DNA of 64,000 nucleotides, taken from NCBI GenBank assembly GCA_902596515.1, contig CACJUF010000001.1, positions 62,001-126,000 of the forward strand, written 5' to 3'. Below, piece by piece: positions 40,980 to 50,807 of the stretch (position 1 is the first letter of the stretch; the number at the start of each line of letters is the position of its first letter). The stretch comes from an uncultured Pelagibacteraceae bacterium. GTDB taxonomy: Bacteria > Pseudomonadota > Alphaproteobacteria > Pelagibacterales > Pelagibacteraceae. Below the pieces are notes generated by a model, which worked only from the letters and a program-made list of their open reading frames with translations, did not search any database and was not told the origin of the DNA. The translations under genes and the position numbers were made by a program.

Positions 40980-43079
40980 TTAAAATGTACTTACAATTTC
41001 TAGGTTTGCACCATATTCAGGTATTTGACTCATCAAGCTATAATTAGAATTAATTCTGATATCGAAACCATTTAAATTTCTCTTATAACTCAAAGATGCT
41101 TTGTCATTATCTAAAGTCATAGCATATTCAATATTGTCAGTTGGTATATAGCCAAATCCTAAATATAAAGTATCACTATGAGAATTGTCACTTTGATTTC
41201 TCTCATAAATAGTCATTACAGAAAAACCATCATTTGTTAATAAATCAAATCCAATATTTGCTCTTAAATTTTTAGAATCTTGATTAATTGTTTTTGTATA
41301 TTCTGTACCTTCAGAACGATAACGATATTTTGCATCTGAAGATGGACTAAAATCTACTCCAAGCTCTAATCCACCATTTGGTTTAAACGTAAAAGTATTA
41401 AAATTTAAAATATCACTTATGGTAAAACCAGCGGATATCATTCCAGTTTCAATTGTTTGAGCTTTGTAAACTAAAGCTGCAGCACCTTTTTCTGTATATG
41501 TAGACAATCTTGTATAGCCTAAATCAATTCTTAAATTAGGAGTGATATTTAAATCTTCTTTTTTATATGTTGTTAAGTAGTTAAGCGAACCAAATATCTG
41601 TTGTCCGCCTCTCTCTCCTGTTCTAGTGCTTCCTCCTTCCCCTTTTCTAACATGATCAGTTTTTAAAAAGCTCACTCCAATGATGCCTTCAGTAAATCTT
41701 TTATCATCATGAATAAAAGTTTCATAATAGGATGAACTAAAAGAATTAGTATCTAAATTAGTTCCAGATGTACCTACATCAACATCATCTTCACCTAATC
41801 TAAAAGCATAACCATATAATCTATTTTTGCTTATCTTTTTATCCATACCAAGTGTAATACCTTTGGTATTAATTTTCTTTGATAATGAATTAGATGTATC
41901 ACCAGTTCTACCAATACTTACACTACCCTCACTCCAAAATGACCAATCATCTGATAATTTGTCTAGAACTTCATTTGTTTTATTTGATATAGGAATAATT
42001 TTAGAGAGCGACGCCATCATTGAATTAGAAAAATTTAATCTAATATTTTGGTTACTTAATTGATCATTATTTCTATGTCTTCTTAACCAATACATACGAT
42101 TAAGAACTGGAGTTGTTGCATGTATAACAATTTGTTTAGCGGTTGCTGTTTGAGACTCGATTGAGCTTAAAATATCTTTACCCCCATCAGTAGTAGTTAT
42201 TGGATCGTCACAAGCACCATGAATTACGCTCCAATTACAGTCTAAGTTAAATTCATGAACTTTATCAAGTCCATCATCAATGATAAACATTTTACTTCCA
42301 TCATTACTAAACACAACTTCTCTTCCATTATTAACAACAGGTACATTATAGGTGCCTTCAAGGGATAAAGTAGAAACATCATAAGGTGTAGTTAATTTAA
42401 ACTGAGAAATCTTACCTTCATTACCATCAATGGTATACATTTTAGTACCATCGTAATTAAAAATAACTCCATCTATGTGATTGTGAAAAGAAATTAGGTC
42501 TTCAGTATTAAGATGAGTAACTGTGGAGCTAAGATCAAATCCTGTGCTTAGTGAATATTCATGAATACGCGCTTGTGAACTATTTCCTACACCAGCAACA
42601 ACCATTCTGGTACCATCATTATTAAATGCAATTGAGTTTGCTCTCTTTTCTTGACCAGAAATAATAATTTCGCTATCAGGTGTATCTGATGCTGTTGAAA
42701 CATCAAATGCAGTGCTTAGTAAGTATTCATCTACTGACTTTCTACCAGCATGTTGAACAATAAACATTTTTGTTCCATCGTTATTGAACACTACTTGTGT
42801 TGCTTGTGCATCACCACCTCTACTTACTCCTTTAGTATTATTTACGATTGCTGTTGAAATGTCATATGGGGTAGTTAATATATGTTCGGTAACTGCATCC
42901 GATGTTCCACCTCCAGCATTTACAGTATACATTTTTGTACCATCATTATTAAAGTTAAGTCCCAAATAAAAGTTCGAATCAAGTGATTTACTTTGCACAA
43001 AGGTTGGCTCCGCTATAGCTTTAGAAAAAAATAAAGCTAAAAAAAATACAATGTAATGGATTTTATAAATATTTTTCAC
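40980..43079 (-). CDS. Second secreted beta-propeller / outer-membrane barrel protein, paralogue of 36403..38604
   Basis: Signal peptide; FNNDGTKMY repeats; shared WLRRHxNxDxLxNxN, WSEGxVSxGR, GQQIFGS and DFSPSS motifs; C-terminal F. Confidence 0.72.
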   Translation of the reverse strand: MKNIYKIHYIVFFLALFFSKAIAEPTFVQSKSLDSNFYLGLNFNNDGTKMYTVNAGGGTSDAVTEHILTTPYDISTAIVNNTKGVSRGGDAQATQVVFNNDGTKMFIVQHAGRKSVDEYLLSTAFDVSTASDTPDSEIIISGQEKRANSIAFNNDGTRMVVAGVGNSSQARIHEYSLSTGFDLSSTVTHLNTEDLISFHNHIDGVIFNYDGTKMYTIDGNEGKISQFKLTTPYDVSTLSLEGTYNVPVVNNGREVVFSNDGSKMFIIDDGLDKVHEFNLDCNWSVIHGACDDPITTTDGGKDILSSIESQTATAKQIVIHATTPVLNRMYWLRRHRNNDQLSNQNIRLNFSNSMMASLSKIIPISNKTNEVLDKLSDDWSFWSEGSVSIGRTGDTSNSLSKKINTKGITLGMDKKISKNRLYGYAFRLGEDDVDVGTSGTNLDTNSFSSSYYETFIHDDKRFTEGIIGVSFLKTDHVRKGEGGSTRTGERGGQQIFGSLNYLTTYKKEDLNITPNLRIDLGYTRLSTYTEKGAAALVYKAQTIETGMISAGFTISDILNFNTFTFKPNGGLELGVDFSPSSDAKYRYRSEGTEYTKTINQDSKNLRANIGFDLLTNDGFSVMTIYERNQSDNSHSDTLYLGFGYIPTDNIEYAMTLDNDKASLSYKRNLNGFDIRINSNYSLMSQIPEYGANLEIVSTF

Positions 43080-43207
43080 AACAATTAATCATTAACACCT
43101 CTAAAATAAGGGAAGTGAGTGCTAAAAATTTAAAACATTATAGTTGAAATGTCTAGGTAGGACAAAATTTATGATGAGTAAATATCTTTAATAGTTATTA
43201 TTATTTA

Positions 43208-43417
43208 ATGAAAAGCAATATTGTTAAATCTCACTTAAAAAAAAAGTCACAGGCAAAGCTTGCTTTATCAATCAGCCTATTTATTGTGCTTTTAACCGCA
43301 ACTGGATACCTCTTTAATTCTAAAGAAGTAATTTTTCTATTTTATATTTTTTGTTTTGTATTTATCTACAATTTAGTAATCCAATTTTTATTAGAAAAAT
43401 TTGATATTAAATCATGA
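43208..43417 (+). CDS. Small membrane protein, 69 aa, unknown
   Basis: ORF with two hydrophobic segments; intergenic position. Confidence 0.5.
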   Translation: MKSNIVKSHLKKKSQAKLALSISLFIVLLTATGYLFNSKEVIFLFYIFCFVFIYNLVIQFLLEKFDIKS

Positions 43418-43560
43418 TTAAAACACTTATTAAATTAAAGGTATTAAAATTTATACTAATAGGTGGTGTATCAGCAGCTTATACTTTTAAGAAATATTGT
43501 GACCAAAAAAATAAAGAAAAAGTAAAAAAAGACAATAAACCATTGCTTCTTACTCGATAA
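43414..43560 (+). CDS. Small single-TM protein, 48 aa (MIKTLIKLKVLKFILIGGVSAAYTFKKYCDQKNKEKVKKDNKPLLLTR), unknown
   Basis: ATGA overlap with the upstream stop; not in the supplied ORF track; read from the sequence. Confidence 0.42.
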   Translation: MIKTLIKLKVLKFILIGGVSAAYTFKKYCDQKNKEKVKKDNKPLLLTR

Positions 43561-43591
43561 AAATTTTCTATTATTTATAGTAATATGAATA

Positions 43592-44392
43592 ATGAAAAAA
43601 AAACTTACAATAGTAATTTTTACTGATTTAGATGGATCTCTTTTACATAGAGATACTTTTAAATTTGATAGCATTAAAGATTATATTAAAGATCTTGTAA
43701 ATAAAGGTGTAATTATTATTCCAAATTCAAGTAAAACAGAGAGCGAGATTGAAAAATTCAATGAAGAGCTTGGAATAAATCTTCCTTATATTTCAGAAAA
43801 TGGATCATCTATTCATGGATTAAATTTAATCACCTCCAATTTTCCAGATAAACTTATTCTCAGTAGAGAAAAAGAGGAACTAATAAAGATTTTTGAAAAT
43901 AAAGTTCCTGAAAAATTAAAAGAAAAATGTTTTCAAATTTCAAAAATGAGTAAAAAAGAACAAGAAAATATATTAGGACAAAAGGATGTAAAACTCAAAG
44001 ATGCTTTAAATAGAAAGTATACTTTACCTTTTTTATTTAAAGGAAACAAAAATGAGAAAAATAAATTATTAAAAGTTTTAAATTCTAATTCATTAACGCT
44101 TCAAGAGGGTGGTCGTGTTTTAAACCTTTGTGATAATATTAATAAAGTTAAATCCATGAATAGAGTTATAAAAATTTTAAAAAAAACTGAGGATAAAATT
44201 AAGACCATTGCAGTTGGCGACAATTACAATGACCTTGATATGTTAAAAAGTTGTGACATCCCTTGCTTAGTATTCAATGATCAATTTATTCAAGATCAAA
44301 TAAACATTGATAATCTTATATTTTCAAACAAGCCATCACCTGAAGGCTGGGCTGATGTGATCAAAACGGCACTACTTAAATTGGACTATTAG
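43592..44392 (+). CDS. HAD-IIB phosphatase, mannosyl/glucosyl-3-phosphoglycerate phosphatase family
   Basis: IFTDLDGSLLHRDTF; GDNYNDLDMLKSCDIP; next to a GpgS-like synthase. Confidence 0.87.
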   Translation: MKKKLTIVIFTDLDGSLLHRDTFKFDSIKDYIKDLVNKGVIIIPNSSKTESEIEKFNEELGINLPYISENGSSIHGLNLITSNFPDKLILSREKEELIKIFENKVPEKLKEKCFQISKMSKKEQENILGQKDVKLKDALNRKYTLPFLFKGNKNEKNKLLKVLNSNSLTLQEGGRVLNLCDNINKVKSMNRVIKILKKTEDKIKTIAVGDNYNDLDMLKSCDIPCLVFNDQFIQDQINIDNLIFSNKPSPEGWADVIKTALLKLDY

Positions 44393-44406
44393 GATAAAAA
44401 GCCGCC

Positions 44407-45627
44407 ATGGGTGACTTTTCACAAAATGGAATAATCTCAACTTTACATGACTTTGGGACTAAGTCTACATCAGTCATAGAAAGTGAATTGTCAAAATTTT
44501 CTGAACAAAGAAAAATGGAATTAATTTTACCATGTCTTTATTCTGAACTGGAGGGCGAAGCTTTACCAAAAATTGTTGATGAAATAAGTAAAACTAAATA
44601 TTTAGATCACATAATTATTGGATTAGATAAAGCAAATGAAACTCAAGCAAAAAAAGCTTGGAAATTTTTTAAAAAATTAAAAACTCCCTTTTCTATCCTT
44701 TGGAATGATGGTCCAGCATTAAAAAAACTCGATCAAGAATTAAAAAAAAATAATCTGGCTCCTAGTGAGTTGGGAAAAGGACGAAATGTTTGGTATTGCA
44801 TAGGTATGTGTATTGCAAGAGACAGTGCTCGTTCAGTTGCTTTGCATGATTGTGATATCAAAACTTATGATAGAAGAATGCTTGCAAAACTTTTTTACCC
44901 AGTTGTAAATCCTCTTTTTAACTTTGAGTTTTGTAAGGGATATTATCCAAGGGTGGCCAATAATAAAATGAATGGTAGAGTTGCAAGATTACTTGTTTTC
45001 CCGTTATTAACAGCTTTAGAAAAAACGATTGGTAAAAGTGATTACTTAAACTTTATGAAATCTTTTAAATACCCTTTAGCTGGAGAGTTTTCATTTAGAC
45101 GAAATGTTTTACCAGAGTTAAGGATTTCGTCTGATTGGGGAATTGAGGTAGGAATTTTATCAGAAATGCAAAGAAGTTTCTCACCACAAAATATTTGCCA
45201 GGTTGACTTAGCTGATACCTACGATCATAAACATCAGGTTCTATCTTTAGATGACGAAACTAAAGGATTATCTAGAATGTCTATAGATATAATTAAAACA
45301 TTCATTAAAAAATTAGCTACTCAAGGTAATACCTTTAGTAGAGAAAAATTTAGATCATTGAAAGCGACATATTATAGATCTGCCCTTGATTTAATTGATA
45401 TTTATAGAAGTGATGCAGCGATGAATGGTCTAGAGTTAGACTCGCATACAGAGGAAAAAGCTGTTGAGTTATTTGCAATAAATATAATGAAAGCTGGAGA
45501 AGCATTTATCCAAAATCCAATGGATACTCCTTTTATACCAACTTGGAGCAGAGTAAAAAGTGCTATACCAGATTTTCTTGGAAGACTTGAAAAAGTAGTT
45601 AATGATGATAATAAAAAACATTCTTAA
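44407..45627 (+). CDS. gpgS: Glucosyl-3-phosphoglycerate synthase-like (GpgS-type)
   Basis: ELILPCLYSELEGEALPKIVDEI; GKGRNVWYCIGMCIARDSARSVALHDCDIKTYDRRML; GEFSFRRNVLPELRISSDWGIEVG. Confidence 0.85.
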   Translation: MGDFSQNGIISTLHDFGTKSTSVIESELSKFSEQRKMELILPCLYSELEGEALPKIVDEISKTKYLDHIIIGLDKANETQAKKAWKFFKKLKTPFSILWNDGPALKKLDQELKKNNLAPSELGKGRNVWYCIGMCIARDSARSVALHDCDIKTYDRRMLAKLFYPVVNPLFNFEFCKGYYPRVANNKMNGRVARLLVFPLLTALEKTIGKSDYLNFMKSFKYPLAGEFSFRRNVLPELRISSDWGIEVGILSEMQRSFSPQNICQVDLADTYDHKHQVLSLDDETKGLSRMSIDIIKTFIKKLATQGNTFSREKFRSLKATYYRSALDLIDIYRSDAAMNGLELDSHTEEKAVELFAINIMKAGEAFIQNPMDTPFIPTWSRVKSAIPDFLGRLEKVVNDDNKKHS

Positions 45628-47351
45628 TGCTATTTCAGAAAAACCAAAAAAAGATTAGTTCTATACTAAGGACTATTTACAAACCCTCTTTGAATGAAAG
45701 AGATATTGATCATTTAAAAGATCAAATAATACAAATAATCAAAAAATTTAATCAAAATAATTCAAAAAAAAAACTTACTATTTCAGAAAAAACTTCATTA
45801 GTGATATGTTATGGAGATAACATTAATTCAAATCAAAAAAACTCTATTCAAGTTTTTCAAAATTTTTTTAAGAAAAATTTAAAAAAATACTTTAACGCTA
45901 TTCATTTTTTACCTTTCTATCCTTCCAGTAGTGATAGTGGTTTTGCTGTAAAAGATCATTATAAGATTGAAAAAAGAATAGGTAGTTGGTCCGATATAAA
46001 AAAGATTTCAAAATCTAGTCATGTGATGGCCGATATTGTGATTAATCACTCATCAGCTAGAGGTTTGTGGTTCAAAAATTTTCTTAAAAAAAAAAGACCT
46101 GGCAAAGATTATTTTTTAACTGTTAATTCTAAGTTCAACACATCTAAAGTGGTAAGACCAAGAGATCACAAATTATTAAAAAAAATAGACATCTTTGGAA
46201 AATCGGATTTTTTATGGCGTACTTTTAGTGCTGATCAAATAGACTTAGATTTTAAGAACCCATCAGTGCTTCTTAGATTTATTAAAATCATGGTTCACCT
46301 CGTTAGCAATGGAGTCACAATTTTCAGATTAGACGCTATCGCTTATCTTTGGAAAAAAAATGGTACCAACTGTATAAATTTAAAACAAACTCATGAAATA
46401 GTAAAACTGTTGAGACTTATAAGTAATCTCTTAAACGTTGAAACTATAATCATTACAGAAACTAATTTGCCAGAAAAAGAAAATTTAAGTTATTTTGGTA
46501 AAAATGATGAAGCTAACTGGATTTATAATTTTTCTCTTCCGCCCTTATTAATCCATGCTTTTTTATTTGAAAATAGTTCTTATCTCAATAAATGGAGTAA
46601 AAAACTTCCCAATGCTAAATTCCAGAATAGTTATTTAAATTTCATTGCATCACATGATGGTATTGGCATGAGACCTACTGAAGGAATATTAAACGAAAGA
46701 TCATTAAGTAATTTTCTTAAAAGACTAAAAAAAAATGGATCAAAATTTTCGTATAGAAAAATTCAAAATAAATCTAAAAAAGTTTATGAAGCTAATATCA
46801 CTGTTTTTGATGCATTAAAAAAATCAGATGCTGATCCTAATGGGAAATTTTTTTTAGAACGATATATTGCAGCTCATGCAATAATGATTTCTTTTGAGGG
46901 GGTTCCAGCTATTTATTTCAACTCTTTATTTGGCAAATCTAATGATGAAGCAAAATATGTAATTACAGGGAATAATAGAGACATTAATAGATATAAATGG
47001 AGTTATGAAAATATTACAAAAAAATTAAACAATAAAAACTCTAAACAAAGTATTTTTTATCAAAATCTTGGAAAATTATTAGAAATAAAGAGAAAACAAA
47101 AAGCATTTCATCCTAATGCTAAAAGATTAAATATCAATCTAGGGTCTAAAATTTTTTGTTATGAAAGAATTAGTTTAGATAAAAAACAAACTATAATCTG
47201 TATCACAAATCTTTCTACTAAATTACAATATATTAAAATTAATAAAAATTTGATTAAATATAGAGATTTACTTGGTAGAAAAACATTTTTTACACTTGAT
47301 AAAAAAATTAAACTAGATCCTTGTCAAACAATCTGGTTGTCTAATAGATAA
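45627..47351 (+). CDS. GH13_18-like sugar phosphorylase (sucrose phosphorylase-like; glucosylglycerate phosphorylase by context)
   Basis: ADIVINHSSARGLWF; FRLDAIAYLWKKNGTNCINLKQTHEIV; IASHDGIGMRPTEGIL. Confidence 0.83.
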   Translation: MLFQKNQKKISSILRTIYKPSLNERDIDHLKDQIIQIIKKFNQNNSKKKLTISEKTSLVICYGDNINSNQKNSIQVFQNFFKKNLKKYFNAIHFLPFYPSSSDSGFAVKDHYKIEKRIGSWSDIKKISKSSHVMADIVINHSSARGLWFKNFLKKKRPGKDYFLTVNSKFNTSKVVRPRDHKLLKKIDIFGKSDFLWRTFSADQIDLDFKNPSVLLRFIKIMVHLVSNGVTIFRLDAIAYLWKKNGTNCINLKQTHEIVKLLRLISNLLNVETIIITETNLPEKENLSYFGKNDEANWIYNFSLPPLLIHAFLFENSSYLNKWSKKLPNAKFQNSYLNFIASHDGIGMRPTEGILNERSLSNFLKRLKKNGSKFSYRKIQNKSKKVYEANITVFDALKKSDADPNGKFFLERYIAAHAIMISFEGVPAIYFNSLFGKSNDEAKYVITGNNRDINRYKWSYENITKKLNNKNSKQSIFYQNLGKLLEIKRKQKAFHPNAKRLNINLGSKIFCYERISLDKKQTIICITNLSTKLQYIKINKNLIKYRDLLGRKTFFTLDKKIKLDPCQTIWLSNR

Positions 47352-47352
47352 A

Positions 47353-48078
47353 TTATTTTTCCCAATCAAATCTTGGGAAAGAATTAAAAATTTTAAAAAT
47401 ACCATCTGACCATTGATTGCATACTTTTGAATATTCATCATCAGTTATATTTAAGCATTTTTGGGAAAGAATTTTATATCCATCTTTTTTATAAACTACA
47501 AAATCAATTGGTGGCCCAACAGTTAAGTCACTTTTTAAAGTTGAATCAATTGAAATTAAGGCACATCTAGAAGCATCTCCAATTGAAACATCAGGTTTAA
47601 TTACTCTATCTAAAATTGGCTTGCCATATTTAACCTCACCAATTACTAAATATGGTTTGCTATCTGCTGGTTTGATATAATTACCCTGTGGATAAACTAA
47701 ATAAAGTTCCATAGGTTGATCTTTAATTTGTCCACCGACTATAAAAGTTGATCCTAATAAAACTGTATCAGTGTTAATTCCTTTTGGCATTGAATGTTCA
47801 ACATTTAAGGACCCAACATAGGAAGCAATTTGATCAAAATCTTTACAAGTATTTAAATTTATAATTCCTGACGTATCTTTTAAATCTTTTTCAATAGACT
47901 TATATACAGCTTGTGAGGTACCTAAATTTCCTGAAGTAACGATAATTATTGTTCTATCACCAACATCATAAGTAAACATTTTAGAGTAAATGTTTACGTT
48001 ATCTAAGCCAGCGTTCGTTCTTGAATCTGAAGCAAAAACTAGACCATCGTTTGCTTTTATACCGATACAATAAGTCAT
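47353..48078 (-). CDS. Proteasome-type N-terminal-Thr peptidase, Anbu family; start placed at MTYCIG
   Basis: MTYCIGIKANDGLVFASDSRTNAGLDNVNIYSKMF; catalytic-type Thr directly after Met. Confidence 0.88.
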   Translation of the reverse strand: MTYCIGIKANDGLVFASDSRTNAGLDNVNIYSKMFTYDVGDRTIIIVTSGNLGTSQAVYKSIEKDLKDTSGIINLNTCKDFDQIASYVGSLNVEHSMPKGINTDTVLLGSTFIVGGQIKDQPMELYLVYPQGNYIKPADSKPYLVIGEVKYGKPILDRVIKPDVSIGDASRCALISIDSTLKSDLTVGPPIDFVVYKKDGYKILSQKCLNITDDEYSKVCNQWSDGIFKIFNSFPRFDWEK

Positions 48079-48187
48079 AATCTTTAAGCAATATTTATAA
48101 ATTTGCTTAATGTATAATCTATTTCTTACATAACAGGTATAACAATTATACAATTGAATAAATTAGTTTAAAATTTGAAAATACTGA

Positions 48188-49630
48188 ATGACTTCTAAAT
48201 TATGGAAAGATTATAACGCTAAAAATGCATATGATGGTTATTTTACTGCAGATAACAAACTTAGAAAGCACGCAAAAATAATATCTGGAATTTTAGAAAA
48301 GTACGGCAAAAAGAAATTGCAAGAAATTGAAAAAAATTGTCAGAGTACGATTAGCGCAAGAGGAATAAATTTTAGAGTATATGCTGCTAATAATAGAGCT
48401 GAAGAAAAAAAATGGCCTTTAGATATTATTCCAAGAATAATACCTAAATCTGCTTGGAACAAAATTTCAAAAGGCTTAAAACAAAGAGCTAAAGCTTTAA
48501 ATCTTTTTATTGATGACATCTACAATCAAAAAAAAATTTTTAAAGACAAAATAATCCCTGAAGATATCATTCTTAAATCACCATACTATATAAAACAGTG
48601 TGAAGGTTTTTCACCAAAATTTAAAGCTTGGTCAAATATATCTGGGATCGATTTGATTAGAAACAAAAATGGAGAATACCTAGTTCTTGAAGACAATTTA
48701 AGAGTACCATCAGGTGTTTCATATATGCTGGAGAACAGAATGGTTATGAGAGATGTTTTCCCAGAGTTATTTACTAGATACAAAGTTTCATCAATCCACC
48801 AATACACTAATAAATTATATAATTGTATGGTTGAATGTATTCCAAAAAAGACTGCTAATCCCCATATGGTTGTTTTAACTCCAGGAATTTATAACTCTGC
48901 TTACTTTGAACACTCATTTTTAGCAGAGCAAATGGGAATAGCTTTAGTTGAAGGTAAAGATCTTTTTGTTGAAGATGATAATGTTTATATGAAAACTGTT
49001 AAAGGGCCTCTTAAAGTTGACTGTATATACAGAAGACTTGATGACAGTTTTCTAGATCCCAAAGTATTTAATAAAGAGTCTTTAATTGGAGTACCAGGTT
49101 TATTTAAGTGCTGGTTAAAAAAAAATGTTGGTATCTTAAATGCAATAGGAACAGGTGTTGCAGATGATAAAGTTGTCTATTCATATGTTAATAAAATGAT
49201 AACTTATTATCTGGGTGAACAACCTCTATTAAATCAAGTTGAGACATATTTATGTCATGAAGAACAACAAAAAAAATATGTTTTAGAAAATCTATCCAAG
49301 TTAGTTGTAAAACCGGCAAATGCCTCAGGTGGTTATGGATTAATGATAGGACCCAAGGCGCCTAAAAAAGAAATTGAAGAGGTAAAACAAAAAATTTTAA
49401 AAAATCCACGAGAATTTATTGCTCAACCATTAGAAGTACTGTCAACAGGACCAACCATTACCGATAATAATATAGAACCAAGGCATGTTGATTTAAGACC
49501 ATTCGTTTTAACAGGAAAATCAAATTATGTAACTTCAGGTGGACTAACAAGAGTAGCTTTGAGAAAGGGTAGTACTATTGTAAATAGTTCACAAGGTGGT
49601 GGATCCAAGGACACTTTAATTGTTGGTTAA
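48188..49630 (+). CDS. Circularly permuted ATP-grasp protein (COG2308-type)
   Basis: EGFSPKFKAWSNISGIDLIRNKNGEYLVLEDNLRVPSGVSYMLENR; VKPANASGGYG; C-terminus VNSSQGGGSKDT. Confidence 0.9.
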   Translation: MTSKLWKDYNAKNAYDGYFTADNKLRKHAKIISGILEKYGKKKLQEIEKNCQSTISARGINFRVYAANNRAEEKKWPLDIIPRIIPKSAWNKISKGLKQRAKALNLFIDDIYNQKKIFKDKIIPEDIILKSPYYIKQCEGFSPKFKAWSNISGIDLIRNKNGEYLVLEDNLRVPSGVSYMLENRMVMRDVFPELFTRYKVSSIHQYTNKLYNCMVECIPKKTANPHMVVLTPGIYNSAYFEHSFLAEQMGIALVEGKDLFVEDDNVYMKTVKGPLKVDCIYRRLDDSFLDPKVFNKESLIGVPGLFKCWLKKNVGILNAIGTGVADDKVVYSYVNKMITYYLGEQPLLNQVETYLCHEEQQKKYVLENLSKLVVKPANASGGYGLMIGPKAPKKEIEEVKQKILKNPREFIAQPLEVLSTGPTITDNNIEPRHVDLRPFVLTGKSNYVTSGGLTRVALRKGSTIVNSSQGGGSKDTLIVG

Positions 49631-49635
49631 AATAT

Positions 49636-50037
49636 TTATTCAACAAGAGCTTTTTCTAAATATTTTATATTCAGTTTACAATCTTTGTACCCATGCTTGA
49701 TTACATTTAGATATCTTTCTGTAGGAAACCTAAATGGCGTTTTTTTTGTCATGGTATAAGTCATTACTTTTTTACCCTCATACAAAAAATAATATTTTTT
49801 ATATAAAATTGGATAATCCTCGTAGACATCGAGTTTTTTTTCATCACTCTTGGAAATTTCAAATAAGCCACCCGGTACTATGGAATTTTTTTTTGGTTCA
49901 ATATCAGCAGCTCTATACTTGCTTCTAAAAGTTAATCTAAAATCCTTAAGATTAATTTTTTTAATAAAAGTACTATCTTTACATCTTCTCTTCATTTGAA
50001 AATGATGAAGATTACTTCCGTAAGCAAAATAAAGCAT
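49636..50037 (-). CDS. Gamma-glutamylcyclotransferase-fold protein
   Basis: MLYFAYGSNLHHFQM; VPGGLFEIS; LDVYEDYP. Confidence 0.85.
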   Translation of the reverse strand: MLYFAYGSNLHHFQMKRRCKDSTFIKKINLKDFRLTFRSKYRAADIEPKKNSIVPGGLFEISKSDEKKLDVYEDYPILYKKYYFLYEGKKVMTYTMTKKTPFRFPTERYLNVIKHGYKDCKLNIKYLEKALVE

Positions 50038-50787
50038 TTATCTATCGACAACTTCTATTTTTTTATCACTAACAAATTTTAATATTTGAGAATTACATTG
50101 ATCGATTTTAGATTGATTCTCTGAACGAAGCACTATTGAAACTCCAAGTTTGCCCGCATGGAAAAATGGATAGCTTCCTATCTCAACATCTTGATTTTCC
50201 TCTTGTACTTTTGTCAAAGAATTTGCAATTTCACTTTCTACTGTTTTTAAACTTATAGTATAACTTAAAATAGGGTCACCGCCCACAATCTTGTTTTTTA
50301 ACCCACCCAACATTGATTTCATAATTGATGGCACCCCCGGTAAACAAAAAACATTTTCTACACTAAAACCAGGAGCTCCGCTTGTTGGATTAAGAATTAA
50401 ATCTGCATTTGCTGGCATCCAAATCATTTTTTGTCTTCCTTCATTAAACTCACCTGGCTGGTAATAAGCTTCTAATATTTTATATCCTTCTTTATGGAGT
50501 TCGTATTTAAGACCAAAAGCTTTTGCTACTGATTGAGCGGTTATGTCATCATGTGTTGGGCCAATACCACCAGTTGTGAAAACATAATTATTAGATTTCC
50601 TCAAAAGGTTTAGTGTCTCTACAATTATATCTTCCTGATCAGGAATTATTCTTACTTCATTTACTTTTACACCAATAGAATTTAACCATGTTGCTAATGT
50701 GCTAGTGTTAGTATCTTGAGTTCGACCAGAAAGAATTTCGTTACCGATGATTAATATCGCAGCATTTACTTTTGTGTTTTTACTCAT
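50038..50787 (-). CDS. CinA N-terminal / molybdopterin-binding domain protein
   Basis: AAILIIGNEILSGRTQDTNTSTLATWL; FTTGGIGPTHDDIT. Confidence 0.88.
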   Translation of the reverse strand: MSKNTKVNAAILIIGNEILSGRTQDTNTSTLATWLNSIGVKVNEVRIIPDQEDIIVETLNLLRKSNNYVFTTGGIGPTHDDITAQSVAKAFGLKYELHKEGYKILEAYYQPGEFNEGRQKMIWMPANADLILNPTSGAPGFSVENVFCLPGVPSIMKSMLGGLKNKIVGGDPILSYTISLKTVESEIANSLTKVQEENQDVEIGSYPFFHAGKLGVSIVLRSENQSKIDQCNSQILKFVSDKKIEVVDR

Positions 50788-50807
50788 TTTATATGTATAA
50801 TTCGAAT

